Source: an uncultured Parasutterella sp. (GTDB taxonomy: Bacteria; Pseudomonadota; Gammaproteobacteria; Burkholderiales; Burkholderiaceae_F). Taken from it: 64,000 bases of DNA. Position numbers and translations under genes: made by a program. Positions 1 through 8,598 of the stretch are shown piece after piece. Each line of letters starts with the position of its first letter. Position 1 is the stretch's first letter. The stretch is from the NCBI GenBank assembly GCA_900766055.1, contig CAAFTZ010000116.1:1-64000 (forward strand), written 5' to 3'. The notes under the pieces were generated by a model that ran no database searches, was not told the origin of the DNA, and worked only from the letters and a program-made list of their open reading frames with translations.

Positions 1-762
1 AACTTCTAAAGCCAAACCTTTTAGTACAAGATTCGTATTGATATGGGCCCTTGGCAGGTGATCAACTGCACACCGATGCAGGGCCTCGTAGCTCTCAATC
101 CCGCCTCCGGTCAATACAACGATTACGGGAGCATGATCACTTTTCTTTTTAAGTTTTTCCACTGCGTTTTTGATAAGACCGATCTGACACTCTATGATGC
201 CCGTCGTTACTGCATCCTCTGTATTTCTTGGAAAATCAACTAAGTCCCCTGAGCATACATTCAGCGCAGGAATTCTTTCCTTTAAAGACTTGAACATAAC
301 GTCGATTCCAGGAGCAATCCTTCCTCCGAGAAACACGTATCGATCTCTCTCGAAATTGATTTCGTCCACTGTGGTTGCTGTTCCGAATTGAACTAAGACA
401 ATAGAGTTTCCGTAGTATTGAGAAGCTGCCCCTAGAGCAGCAAACCAACGGTCAGCGCCTAATCTCGAGGGACTGTCGTATTCATTGATCATCGTCAGCG
501 GACCTTCAAATCTATCTTCAGCCCTCAGCCAATGAACCTTACCGCCTTTTCGACCGACTAATTCTTCAAACTGAGTTGTCAGTGACTTTTGTGCGACCGA
601 ACAAGCCCAAGCTTCTTCAAAAGATAATTTAACCAAATCCGAGACTAAAACCGAACTTAATTGTGATTTGCTGTCGTGCAGGTACGCCCTTGGCTTCTCC
701 ATATTTCCTAGAGAAGACCATTTCAATGCCGAATTACCGATATCAACGAGAATATTCGTCAT
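1..762 (-). CDS. coaX: Type III pantothenate kinase (3' end beyond window)
   Basis: Phosphorylates pantothenate in the first step of coenzyme A synthesis, in the cytoplasm. Reading leftward from the ATG at 762, the protein opens with the DxGN phosphate-binding motif (D7, G9, N10). It carries GADRW at residues 102-106 and the GTATTVD motif at 127-133 with its catalytic-region Asp, then a TGGG loop near the end. These mark the ASKHA-fold CoaX family rather than CoaA. The frame is open for 254 codons to base 1, close to the usual full length, so only a few C-terminal residues should lie outside. The ATG overlaps the TGA of birA (ATGA), so the two are translationally coupled in one leftward operon. 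Confidence 0.93.
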   Translation of the reverse strand, partial: MTNILVDIGNSALKWSSLGNMEKPRAYLHDSKSQLSSVLVSDLVKLSFEEAWACSVAQKSLTTQFEELVGRKGGKVHWLRAEDRFEGPLTMINEYDSPSRLGADRWFAALGAASQYYGNSIVLVQFGTATTVDEINFERDRYVFLGGRIAPGIDVMFKSLKERIPALNVCSGDLVDFPRNTEDAVTTGIIECQIGLIKNAVEKLKKKSDHAPVIVVLTGGGIESYEALHRCAVDHLPRAHINTNLVLKGLALEV

Positions 763-1550
763 GGTCTTAGCGAAGCCTCTCCGATACAAAATGCTTTTTT
801 TTGATTTCCGTCCTGCAAGAGAATACGCCCCTTTTTGTCAATTCCCACGTTCTGCCCTTCAGAAACTATTCTCTCACCTTCGATAAGCCTCAATCTCTTG
901 CCGTTATAAACGTCTGACTGATTCCAATCTTTAATTTCCTCTGCGGTGAGTTCCTCCGGAAGATTCTTTACCGCTCGAATGATTTCTTCAGACGCACATG
1001 ACAGAATCAGGCTTCGGATCCGTTTTAACTCGCCGAGTTCAATGCTCTTAAATAAAGATCCAGCCGGCGAATTTATATTTCTATTTACTTCCGGATCTGA
1101 TACCAGATTAATTCCCACCCCGATGATTAAATAGACGATATCTGCTTTCTGGATTATTTCCGTCAAGATTCCGGCTGTTTTACCTTCGAGACAATAAAGA
1201 TCATTCGGCCATTTAATTTTTACTTCTTTCTTGGCTGCCGCAGATAAGACCTTCCTAAGTTTTAAAGCTATATAGGGACTAAGAAGTGCCAGTCTCTCCG
1301 ATTCTCCGGCAAAACTAATCAACAGCGAAAATTTAAGGCTTGTCGGCGAATCAACCCATTTCCGTCCCTTTGTTCCCTTTCCGGCTGTCTGACTTTCGGC
1401 CACAACAAGAACTGGCTGGGATAAACTGATCGCTTCCCGCTTTACGAGTTTTTTTAAGTATTCGTTTGTCGAATCAATCTCATCGAAAACTTGTAGCAAG
1501 CATTCTTTTTTTATCTTTTCGACACACTCTGTCTCTAAATAATCATTCAT
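759..1550 (-). CDS. birA: Biotin--[acetyl-CoA-carboxylase] ligase
   Basis: Activates biotin with ATP and attaches it to the carrier lysine of acetyl-CoA carboxylase. The 263-residue protein has the biotin-adenylate loop AGKGTKGRKW (residues 56-65), KWPNDL (113-118) and GKTAGILTE (123-131), followed by the short C-terminal SH3-like domain ending in EASLRP. It starts straight at the catalytic domain and has no N-terminal winged helix, so it should be a pure ligase and not a repressor of biotin genes. The birA-coaX pairing with ATGA overlap is common in betaproteobacteria. Confidence 0.93.
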   Translation of the reverse strand: MNDYLETECVEKIKKECLLQVFDEIDSTNEYLKKLVKREAISLSQPVLVVAESQTAGKGTKGRKWVDSPTSLKFSLLISFAGESERLALLSPYIALKLRKVLSAAAKKEVKIKWPNDLYCLEGKTAGILTEIIQKADIVYLIIGVGINLVSDPEVNRNINSPAGSLFKSIELGELKRIRSLILSCASEEIIRAVKNLPEELTAEEIKDWNQSDVYNGKRLRLIEGERIVSEGQNVGIDKKGRILLQDGNQKKAFCIGEASLRP

Positions 1551-1644
1551 ATTAGAAATTAGCGGTTATATTCATAGAACAAGAAACATAAGTCCCTCTC
1601 ATCCCAACGGAAGCGATAGAAACTGAGGAGCCTTACTTATTGCC

Positions 1645-2748
1645 ATGCTTAAAAAATTCAAAAAACGTGCAGCAAAACTCTTTGTTTCTCTGCTCCTGTT
1701 CTTGCCGTTATTAAACGATGCTTCAGTAGCTTCCGACAATTTATCCTACGATGTGTTAAGTCAGCAGTTTATACAAGCACCGGCCGACTTTCTTGTCCCG
1801 TTCTCAAAAAAACTCTATAGCTTTTGTTTAGCAAAACAAATCTTAGAGAAGGTTGAAAGTAAAAAAACAGAACTTGACAGCAAAATAAAAATCACCCCGG
1901 AAATCCTGTCAGGACTTCAATCTCCAAAGAGAATTTTGTTAAGTGCCGATAAAGAGATATCAGTAAAAGAACTTCTAAGAGCCCTAATCTTTTTACAAGC
2001 ACCCGAAGCAAACAAAATCGCACTTAACTGGTTGGAAACGTTCTCAGGTAAAAAAGAAGAACGGTCAAAGGTTCCGGAATCTGATCAAAAGATAAACGGA
2101 AAATCTTTGCTCGAAGATGTCGGATTTGTCATCAGAAACTTGCCGAAGGCGGTTGGGCAACTAACAGATCAAACAGTAGAAATTCAGGGCAAAAACTTTC
2201 CCTCAAGTATCCGGATCAGTCACTCTGAAAAATCAGACTTACTCTTTGTCTTAGATAATTCATCAGAAGTCGCACTAGGGGCTGCCATCGTTGCAAGTCG
2301 TCTAAGAGAAAACAATCTCAGGATAGTTCTCTGTCTAGTCCACGATTCGGATTCAAACGCCCTGCTTCCGGAAATTGCACAGGCTTTAGTGAGTTCCGTC
2401 AATCATTTTGAAACAGCAAAAGTGTTCTCTGAGGGCAAGCCGGTCACTGTTATTCCTATTGTTGACGGTGAGCAGCAAAACATAGCCTTAGCTCCGAAAC
2501 AGGATGTTTTCATCACTGTTTCCTCAGACGAATTAAAAAAACAAAAAACACCTAAGGTAGAAATGATCATTGAACGGAAAGAGCTCATTAAGGCTCCGGT
2601 AACAACGAATGAACCGCTGGCAAGAATTAATATCAGGCTAGGCGACAGGGTTCTAAAAACTGTGCCTCTTTACGCCGTGGCTGATGTTGCGGAAAAAAAG
2701 AGCAAACTGTCTGATATTTATAAAACCTTTAAACAGATTATCGAGTAA
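1645..2748 (+). CDS. Degenerate PBP5-like (DacA/DacC family) periplasmic protein
   Basis: 367 residues. An N-terminal signal peptide (basic start, hydrophobic 12-22, AxA-like end near 27-30) is followed by a region that follows the D-Ala-D-Ala carboxypeptidase order, then a PBP5-type beta-rich C-terminal domain (about 285-350). In the family the first domain carries S-x-x-K, S-x-N and K-T-G. Here the first site reads VPFSKKL (51-57), with the serine position occupied by Phe. The second reads QAPEA (118-122), with no Ser or Asn. No KTG triad is visible around 190-215. It is therefore unlikely to cleave peptidoglycan. The location (dacA-like, ybeD, lipB, lipA) is the classic one for dacA/dacC. 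It may be a structural pseudoenzyme. Assignment rests on my own alignment by eye. Confidence 0.6.
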   Translation: MLKKFKKRAAKLFVSLLLFLPLLNDASVASDNLSYDVLSQQFIQAPADFLVPFSKKLYSFCLAKQILEKVESKKTELDSKIKITPEILSGLQSPKRILLSADKEISVKELLRALIFLQAPEANKIALNWLETFSGKKEERSKVPESDQKINGKSLLEDVGFVIRNLPKAVGQLTDQTVEIQGKNFPSSIRISHSEKSDLLFVLDNSSEVALGAAIVASRLRENNLRIVLCLVHDSDSNALLPEIAQALVSSVNHFETAKVFSEGKPVTVIPIVDGEQQNIALAPKQDVFITVSSDELKKQKTPKVEMIIERKELIKAPVTTNEPLARINIRLGDRVLKTVPLYAVADVAEKKSKLSDIYKTFKQIIE

Positions 2749-2751
2749 ACA

Positions 2752-3048
2752 ATGGCTGAACAAGATAAAAAAGATCTGCCGGAGGAACTTCCGGCCCCTT
2801 TGCTGCAATTCCCGTGTGAATTCCCGATGAAAGTTGTCGGCCAGAGAACCGATGATTTTGCCCAACAAATCGTCGCGATTATCGAAAAACACGCTCCGGA
2901 CTTTAACGCCTCAGAAATAGAAATGAAAGTTTCCGGAAAAGGAAACTATCTCTCTCTGGGATTTTTGGTGAATGCAACTTCTCAGGACATGCTGGACGAC
3001 CTCTACCGTAGTTTGACTGCCCATCCGCTTGTTAAGTTTGTTCTTTAG
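2752..3048 (+). CDS. ybeD: YbeD family protein (DUF493)
   Basis: Small cytoplasmic protein of 98 residues with the ACT-like DUF493 fold. The landmarks are FPCEFPMKVVG near residue 23, a KVSGKGNYLSL stretch near 63, and a C-terminal LxxHPLVKFVL. The biochemical role is unknown; the family is almost always encoded beside lipB. It begins 3 bases after the preceding PBP5-like gene and ends 3 bases before lipB, so it is part of the same transcript. Confidence 0.9.
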   Translation: MAEQDKKDLPEELPAPLLQFPCEFPMKVVGQRTDDFAQQIVAIIEKHAPDFNASEIEMKVSGKGNYLSLGFLVNATSQDMLDDLYRSLTAHPLVKFVL

Positions 3049-3051
3049 AAA

Positions 3052-3690
3052 TTGATTATTAGAGATTTGGGTAAAGTCGATTATTTGACTGGTTGGCAGG
3101 AAATGATCGACTTCACAAAAAAACGGGATCAAACAACTGAAGACGAATTCTGGATCTGCGAACACCCGCCTGTTTTCACTCTCGGAACCAGTCTTAAAAA
3201 CAGCATATTGCCGATCAAAGGAATCCCATGTATTAACACAGACCGTGGAGGAAAAATTACTTACCACGGGCCGGGACAGTTAGTCGGTTATCCACTGGTA
3301 GATCTTAGAAAAAATGATCTTTATCCGAAAGAACTCCTCGAGCTTATCAATCAGATAGTTCTCTCAGTCATGAGAAAATTCGGGGTTAAGGGACTTCTGG
3401 TCCCCGAAGCACCCGGAATATACGTTTCTAAACCCGGAGGAGCTAACCAGTTTTTTAACCTGGCTAAGATTTGTTCAATCGGTCTTAAAATCTCCAACCA
3501 TTGCTCCTATCATGGTTTTGCACTCAACGTCAGTGCGAATCTTGAACCTTTTTCTTACATCAACCCATGCGGTTACGAAGGGTTAAGGGTCGCAAACTTA
3601 AACGAATTTGCGCAAAACGCCACTTTAGAATCAACAAAAAGAGTTTTAGTAGAAATAATTAAGGAACAATTCCGTGAAAAGCGTAATTAA
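3052..3690 (+). CDS. lipB: Octanoyl-[acyl-carrier-protein]:protein N-octanoyltransferase
   Basis: Moves the octanoyl group from acyl carrier protein to lipoyl domains, the first step of endogenous lipoate synthesis. 212 residues with RGGKITYHGPGQLVGYP, the catalytic lysine in KICSIGLKI and the catalytic cysteine in INPCGYEG, both conserved. The start is a TTG three bases after the ybeD stop; no ATG lies near and the protein begins in register with the family. The 3' end overlaps menA by 17 bases. Confidence 0.94.
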   Translation: MIIRDLGKVDYLTGWQEMIDFTKKRDQTTEDEFWICEHPPVFTLGTSLKNSILPIKGIPCINTDRGGKITYHGPGQLVGYPLVDLRKNDLYPKELLELINQIVLSVMRKFGVKGLLVPEAPGIYVSKPGGANQFFNLAKICSIGLKISNHCSYHGFALNVSANLEPFSYINPCGYEGLRVANLNEFAQNATLESTKRVLVEIIKEQFREKRN

Positions 3691-4642
3691 AAAAGAAATC
3701 CGCCCCCACTCCTTTGCAGCCTGGATGGCTTTCATGCGACCGAAAACTTTTTGGATCGCTGCCGCTCCCGTTTGTGTCGGTACGGCTTTTGCCGGAGCAT
3801 TGGCCGGAACCTGGAACTTATGGATTTTCCTTTTCACATTACTTGGAGCTGTTTCCATTCAGGCCATGTCCAACATGGTAAACGACTATGCTTACAACCT
3901 TAAAAAAGCAGAAAACGGCACGCGCGTTGGTTTGCCGAGGGCAACGACCGAAGGCTGGATCTCCATGTCCGCAGCAAAGAAAATGGTCGGCTTTTCCATT
4001 GTTGTGTGCTCTCTGTTCGGCATTCTCTTAATCGTAATTGGGGGACTCCCCATAGCCTGCATTGCAGTACTTTCTCTGATTTGCGGATTTTGCTATATGG
4101 GAGGACCGAAACCCATTGCTTACACGCCCTTTGGAGAATTTTTAGTTTTAGTTTTTTACGGCCTTTTTGCAGTCAGCGGAACCTATTGGCTTCAAACCCA
4201 TAGTTTCAACTGGCTTACATTAGTTCCCGGCCTGAGTCTTGGGTTAATCGGAGCTGCGGTCTTATTTGTTAATAATTATCGGGATTTGGATCATGACAGA
4301 TCTGTCGGTCGCTATACATTGGTAGCCGCATGCGGTCGAAAACTTGCCAACACCCTTTATATGCTGATGATATTCCTGCCCTTCGTTTTTATTGGCTGGA
4401 TGGTTCCCGTAAATCAGCATTATTGGCCCTTCCTTTTTGTTCTTATGGCCCTTCCTAGAGCTAGTTTCCTGCCTCATCTTTTAAAAACGAGTCCTCAGGA
4501 GAAAATTACGATGGTTATGTTCAAGACGATCCAGCTTGAGCTTTTCTTCGGCTTCTTATTAACGCTGTCGGGCATAGCCGTTGCTTTCCTTTCCTGGCCT
4601 TCTACCCAATTAGCTTCTAATTTATTCGTATCTCCTTTTTAA
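3674..4642 (+). CDS. menA: 1,4-dihydroxy-2-naphthoate polyprenyltransferase
   Basis: UbiA-superfamily membrane enzyme (322 residues, about 8-9 hydrophobic segments) that attaches the polyprenyl chain to DHNA, giving demethylmenaquinone. The first prenyl-diphosphate motif is at about residues 67-82, followed by a GLPRA stretch resembling MenA. The second motif is NNYRDLDHD with RYTLV after it. An oddity is that the first motif reads NDYAYN where the family usually has NDxxD, so the second Asp is replaced by Tyr. It sits between lipB and lipA (17-base overlap upstream, 2-base gap downstream), an unusual insertion into the lipoate cluster. The gene supports menaquinone use together with menB, menE and ubiE elsewhere in the window. 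Another UbiA-type substrate cannot be excluded. Confidence 0.8.
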   Translation: MKSVIKKEIRPHSFAAWMAFMRPKTFWIAAAPVCVGTAFAGALAGTWNLWIFLFTLLGAVSIQAMSNMVNDYAYNLKKAENGTRVGLPRATTEGWISMSAAKKMVGFSIVVCSLFGILLIVIGGLPIACIAVLSLICGFCYMGGPKPIAYTPFGEFLVLVFYGLFAVSGTYWLQTHSFNWLTLVPGLSLGLIGAAVLFVNNYRDLDHDRSVGRYTLVAACGRKLANTLYMLMIFLPFVFIGWMVPVNQHYWPFLFVLMALPRASFLPHLLKTSPQEKITMVMFKTIQLELFFGFLLTLSGIAVAFLSWPSTQLASNLFVSPF

Positions 4643-4644
4643 CT

Positions 4645-5613
4645 ATGGCCCTGTCGGATTTCAACAAAAACCGAGAAGTTTTAAAAATAAAAAACTACAA
4701 GGAGTTCATTGCTCAGGAAAAACTTAAAAAACCTGAATGGATGAAAATTAAAATTTCACCTAACCGACAAACAATAAAAGAGGTGAAGAACCTACTCGCT
4801 TCGAACATTTTGTCGACAGTTTGTGAGCAAGCCTGCTGCCCGAACCTCGGAGAGTGCTTTAACAATAAACGAGCTACTTTCCTGATTATGGGAAACGTTT
4901 GTACCCGTCGGTGCCCGTTCTGCGATATTGCGCACGGCTACCCTGATCCTCTTGATCCGGACGAGCCAAAACGGCTGGCCGAAGCCGTGAAAGCTCTAAA
5001 ACTTAAATATGTCGTCATCACCAGTGTCGACAGGGATGACCTGAAAGACGGAGGAGCTTCGCATTTTGCAGAATGCGTTCGAGAGCTGAAAAAACAAGAA
5101 GGCGTAAAAGTTGAAATCCTCGTTCCGGATTTTCGCGGAAGAGTCGAGCGAGCAATTGATGAACTTCTTTCCGCTCCGCCTGATGTCTTCAATCACAACA
5201 TTGAGACAGTTCCCAGGCTATACAAGGAAGCACGCCCTGGCGGAAACTATCCTCACTCGCTAAATTTATTAAAAACATGGAGTAAGCGCTCACCTTCTAT
5301 TCCGACAAAAAGCGGCATCATGGTGGGGCTCGGAGAAACTGACGAAGAAGTATTGGAAGTAATGAAAGATCTCCGGGAATTCGGCGTTTCAATGCTCACT
5401 ATCGGCCAGTACTTAGCTCCAAGTAAGTACCATATACCTGTAAAACGCTACGTCTCCCCGGAGACTTTTTCTTGGTTTGCTGAGAAAGCGAAAGAAATGG
5501 GCTTTCTCAGCTGTTTCAGCGGACCTCTGATTAGATCGAGTTACAGCGCCTTAGAACAGGCTCAGGAAGCTTCTAGCCTTTTATCGAAAAAGACAGAACG
5601 TCCTCAAAATTAG
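4645..5613 (+). CDS. lipA: Lipoyl synthase (radical SAM)
   Basis: Inserts two sulfurs into protein-bound octanoyl chains. 322 residues with the auxiliary cluster motif [12 protein letters not shown], the radical SAM motif CTRRCPFC directly after it, and the C-terminal RSSYSA serine region for the auxiliary Fe-S cluster. Follows menA by two bases. The last 41 bases are shared, tail to tail, with the leftward FmdE-like gene. Confidence 0.97.
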   Translation: MALSDFNKNREVLKIKNYKEFIAQEKLKKPEWMKIKISPNRQTIKEVKNLLASNILSTVCEQACCPNLGECFNNKRATFLIMGNVCTRRCPFCDIAHGYPDPLDPDEPKRLAEAVKALKLKYVVITSVDRDDLKDGGASHFAECVRELKKQEGVKVEILVPDFRGRVERAIDELLSAPPDVFNHNIETVPRLYKEARPGGNYPHSLNLLKTWSKRSPSIPTKSGIMVGLGETDEEVLEVMKDLREFGVSMLTIGQYLAPSKYHIPVKRYVSPETFSWFAEKAKEMGFLSCFSGPLIRSSYSALEQAQEASSLLSKKTERPQN

Positions 5614-6097
5614 AAATACTCCATATCGCCTCGGAGAGGGCATCCTTTTGCTCTCTCCAGTGTCGCGCATCTCGCTCGGAGTAATTACCCTTCTTGATGG
5701 CTCTCCCAGTCTGTACAAACTCTTCAGGAAGTACACCAGGTTTGAGGGCACAGCAAAGCGTCTTAGAGCCCACTGTAACCTCAAAATACATGTGGCCATA
5801 GACCCCCTCAGGAGTCCCTTCCGGAGCGTTCTCAAGGACTTCGTAAGCCTTCCTCGTTACCACCCTCGTCGTCATCTCTACCGCATCTCTCAGACCCGGC
5901 CCCGGAAAAGCCGTTTTGAAGGAAATTTCTTTTCTTTCAGGAATACGGCCTTCTGTCAGCTTGTTTAAAGCAAAGCAGAGCAGTCTGTAGCCTAAAGAAA
6001 GCCCTCCGATGCTGTCTCGTCCATGATACAGAACGCAGGCCTCAAAGGGGATATCTAGGCGGACTCCATCATCGTAAACAGATATAACTTCAGTCAT
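5573..6097 (-). CDS. FmdE-like domain protein, last gene of an ABC importer operon
   Basis: 174 residues, no signal peptide. A stretch near residues 24-45 ([16 protein letters not shown]) resembles the N-terminal HGH-CPGLALGYR motif of the FmdE family, and [13 protein letters not shown] farther on resembles the second family motif. The cysteines that bind metal in typical FmdE proteins are absent. The function is unknown. It overlaps the stop of the upstream binding-protein gene (TAATG), so it is translationally coupled to the importer and probably acts on the imported compound. The family call is by eye and tentative. Confidence 0.45.
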   Translation of the reverse strand: MTEVISVYDDGVRLDIPFEACVLYHGRDSIGGLSLGYRLLCFALNKLTEGRIPERKEISFKTAFPGPGLRDAVEMTTRVVTRKAYEVLENAPEGTPEGVYGHMYFEVTVGSKTLCCALKPGVLPEEFVQTGRAIKKGNYSERDARHWREQKDALSEAIWSISNFEDVLSFSIKG

Positions 6098-7035
6098 TAT
6101 TTCAACGCAGTAGGCAGCACAATGTCTTTAATGTTGACGTCTTTTTCCGTCATGCCGTTTTCTCTCAAGAACTTCTGGTCGGCTGCCAATTCATCTAAGT
6201 CTTTCTGGGTCAGGGTGTCATAGAAATGGCTTCCGTCGGCCAAGTTCTCGGCAGTCTTGACGGAGATTCCGTGCTCCTTGGCGCCAATTTCGAGAGCTTC
6301 CTGCTTGTGATCTTTAATCCACTTATGAGCTTCTCTGTTGACTTTAACCAATCGTTCGACGAGCTGAGGATGTTCTTTAGCAAATTTTCCGCTTACCGTG
6401 AAAACAAGGTTCGGCTGAATCAGTCCTTGGGCTGTTGTGATCGTCTTTGCGCCGCCTTCATTAGCCTTGTAAATGCCGCTGGCAGCCAACAATGCAGCAT
6501 CTGCTTTTCCTGCCATCATGGCTGTCATTCCTTTAGGAATGTCCATGCTAATAAAGTTTACGTCTTTAGGATCAATACCCTTGCTGGTAAGAGCAGCAAC
6601 AAGTGTTTGATGAAGAACCGTGCCCTTTGGTCCCACTACCGTTTTGCCCTTCAGATCTTCAATTTTCATTTGAGGGCCCGGTTTGCCGACAATCGCAAAT
6701 AAATTAGTCGGATGAGCTACACCGGTTGCAATACGAATCGGATTACCGGCAGCGTTTGCCATAAGAATCGAAGCTGTATTCATAGCTGCGCTGGCATCGA
6801 GGGAGCCGGCAGCCATCGCCTGGGTTTGTTTAGCTCCGGAAGTGATATCGTGCCATTTAACCTTAATGCCGTCTTTCGCAAATTCTTTCTCCATCATCTG
6901 GTTATGCTTCATCACGATGTTCTGGAGATTGAAAGGTGCTTTTACATAAGCAATATTAATTTCCTGCACATCAGCTGCACTGACGCAGGCACCAAGACTA
7001 AGTCCAAATAAACAGGCTAATAATGTTTTTTTCAT
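6097..7035 (-). CDS. ABC transporter substrate-binding protein (nitrate/sulfonate/taurine-type, SsuA/NMT1 family)
   Basis: 312 residues. The N-terminus is a signal peptide ending near AADVQ; there is a Cys in GACVSA, so a lipoprotein is possible, but the site is not a strong lipobox. The mature part has the class hallmarks INIAYVK, DITSGAKQTQAMAAGSLD, a conserved KGKTVVGPKGT loop and PKGMTAMMAGKADAAL. The SsuA-like family binds sulfonates, nitrate, pyrimidine precursors or other small anions, and the sequence alone does not fix the ligand. Third gene of a leftward permease-ATPase-binding protein-FmdE-like operon. Confidence 0.85.
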   Translation of the reverse strand: MKKTLLACLFGLSLGACVSAADVQEINIAYVKAPFNLQNIVMKHNQMMEKEFAKDGIKVKWHDITSGAKQTQAMAAGSLDASAAMNTASILMANAAGNPIRIATGVAHPTNLFAIVGKPGPQMKIEDLKGKTVVGPKGTVLHQTLVAALTSKGIDPKDVNFISMDIPKGMTAMMAGKADAALLAASGIYKANEGGAKTITTAQGLIQPNLVFTVSGKFAKEHPQLVERLVKVNREAHKWIKDHKQEALEIGAKEHGISVKTAENLADGSHFYDTLTQKDLDELAADQKFLRENGMTEKDVNIKDIVLPTALK

Positions 7036-7049
7036 TTCAGTTATCTAAG

Positions 7050-7787
7050 TTAAGTGAGGAAAAAATTAAATAATGTCTGTTGGTAGGGGAGCAAATTTTG
7101 GTCGCCAAAACGACGCGGCTTCGGTAAGTCAATGTTTACCTCTTGTTTGACCTTCCCTTCATCTAAAAATACGGTCTTATCGCTCAATAAGACGGCCTCA
7201 TTTACATCATGTGTTATCAGAACCATGGTCATACCGAGCTCAGCCTGGATCTTGGAGAAATCCATTTGGAGGCGGCTGCGCGTCATAAAATCCAGCGCAC
7301 TGAATGGTTCGTCTAACAGCAGCAGGTCCGGTTTTGCGATGATTCCTCGTGCCAACCCGACGCGCTGCGCCATACCGCCAGAGAGCTCGGAAGGATAGAG
7401 CGCATCCACCTCCGGTAAACGTACAAGTTCAAGTACTTCTCTAATTCTTTGCCTGCGTTCTTCTTCCGGTAAATGGCGAATAGCCAATGAAAGGTTTTCT
7501 TCCACCGTCTTCCAAGGTAAAAGACGCGGGTCTTGGAAGACCAAGGAGAGCTTCGGATTGCTGACTGAGCGGCCGGCTTCATCGAAAAATGATATTTCTC
7601 CGGCATCTCGTTCCTCTAAACCGGAGATCACTTTTAAAAGCGTTGTTTTACCGCAGCCGCTTTTTCCTAAAACAGCTGTCAATTTTCCCGGCTCAAGATT
7701 CAAAGAAAAATCCTTGAGGGGAGTGACCAATCTTCCCCTTGACTGAAAGGACTTACGTATCCCTTTAAGTGTGACGCCTGTTACCAT
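7050..7787 (-). CDS. ABC transporter ATP-binding protein (SsuB/TauB type)
   Basis: Energises the importer. It has Walker A GKSGCGKTT, signature LSGGMAQRVGLARG, Walker B LLLLDEPFSALD and the switch His in LITHDVNEA. A longer reading frame opens at 7868, but the ATG at 7787 (protein starting MVTGVTLKGI) matches the family start and overlaps the permease stop by only 7 bases, so I use it: 245 residues. The binding protein starts 14 bases downstream. Confidence 0.9.
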   Translation of the reverse strand: MVTGVTLKGIRKSFQSRGRLVTPLKDFSLNLEPGKLTAVLGKSGCGKTTLLKVISGLEERDAGEISFFDEAGRSVSNPKLSLVFQDPRLLPWKTVEENLSLAIRHLPEEERRQRIREVLELVRLPEVDALYPSELSGGMAQRVGLARGIIAKPDLLLLDEPFSALDFMTRSRLQMDFSKIQAELGMTMVLITHDVNEAVLLSDKTVFLDEGKVKQEVNIDLPKPRRFGDQNLLPYQQTLFNFFLT

Positions 7788-8560
7788 TTGTTTTTCATCC
7801 ACGGTGTTAGGCGTTTTCCAAACAGTTGAAATAATTGGTCTCCTAAAACCCCAAGAACTGCAATGCAAAGGATCCCGACAAAAACCTTATCAGTGCGAGA
7901 CATTTCGCCCGCATCTCCGATAAGGTACCCAAGGCCCGAACTCGCAGCGATCAACTCCGCACCTACCAGAGCTCTCCAGGAGTAACCAAAGCCTAACCTC
8001 AAGCCTGTAAAAATATTAGGAAGAGACGCCGGAAACTCAATATGTTTAAAACGTTCTATCCGATTAAGTCTGAGCATAAAAGCCAGCTCCTTATAAGACT
8101 TATCGATTTGCTTAAAACCGGAGAACACATTTAAATAAATGGGAAAGAAGCTCGCTAAAAACACAATGGATAGCTTTGCAGCCTCTCCGATCCCAAGCCA
8201 AAGTATCAATAAAGGAATAAGAGAAAGCGGCGGGATAAAGCGTAACGCCTCCAACAGCAGTTTTGCCCTTTTCTCAGATGCCGGAGAATAATAAAAGAAA
8301 TAAGCTAGAGGAATGGCGACAAACATTGCGAGAAGAAATCCTCCGAAGACTCTTCCGGCACTGGCCGCTATGTGCTTCCAGAGCTCACCGCTGAGAAGTA
8401 GTTCAGTGAAACTGCTCCATACTTTTCCCGGCGAGGGCAACAAAAACTCGGGGAACAATCCAAAGTGTGAGACAGCTCCCCATACCAGCAGAAGAATTGC
8501 CGGTACTTCAATAAGATTTAGAAAGTTTTTCACCTTCGAGAGCCCCCTAGAAAGGCCCAT
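7781..8560 (-). CDS. ABC transporter permease (SsuC/TauC type)
   Basis: 259-residue inner-membrane permease with about six hydrophobic helices and the binding-protein-dependent EAA-type loop reading ELAFMLRLNRIERFKHIEFPAS, which docks the ATPase. First gene of the leftward operon; the ATPase gene overlaps its end by 7 bases. Promoter expected in the 38-base gap before dolP or just upstream. Confidence 0.9.
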   Translation of the reverse strand: MGLSRGLSKVKNFLNLIEVPAILLLVWGAVSHFGLFPEFLLPSPGKVWSSFTELLLSGELWKHIAASAGRVFGGFLLAMFVAIPLAYFFYYSPASEKRAKLLLEALRFIPPLSLIPLLILWLGIGEAAKLSIVFLASFFPIYLNVFSGFKQIDKSYKELAFMLRLNRIERFKHIEFPASLPNIFTGLRLGFGYSWRALVGAELIAASSGLGYLIGDAGEMSRTDKVFVGILCIAVLGVLGDQLFQLFGKRLTPWMKNKW

Positions 8561-8598
8561 TATAACTAAATTTAATGAGAATAATTATTACTTACACT

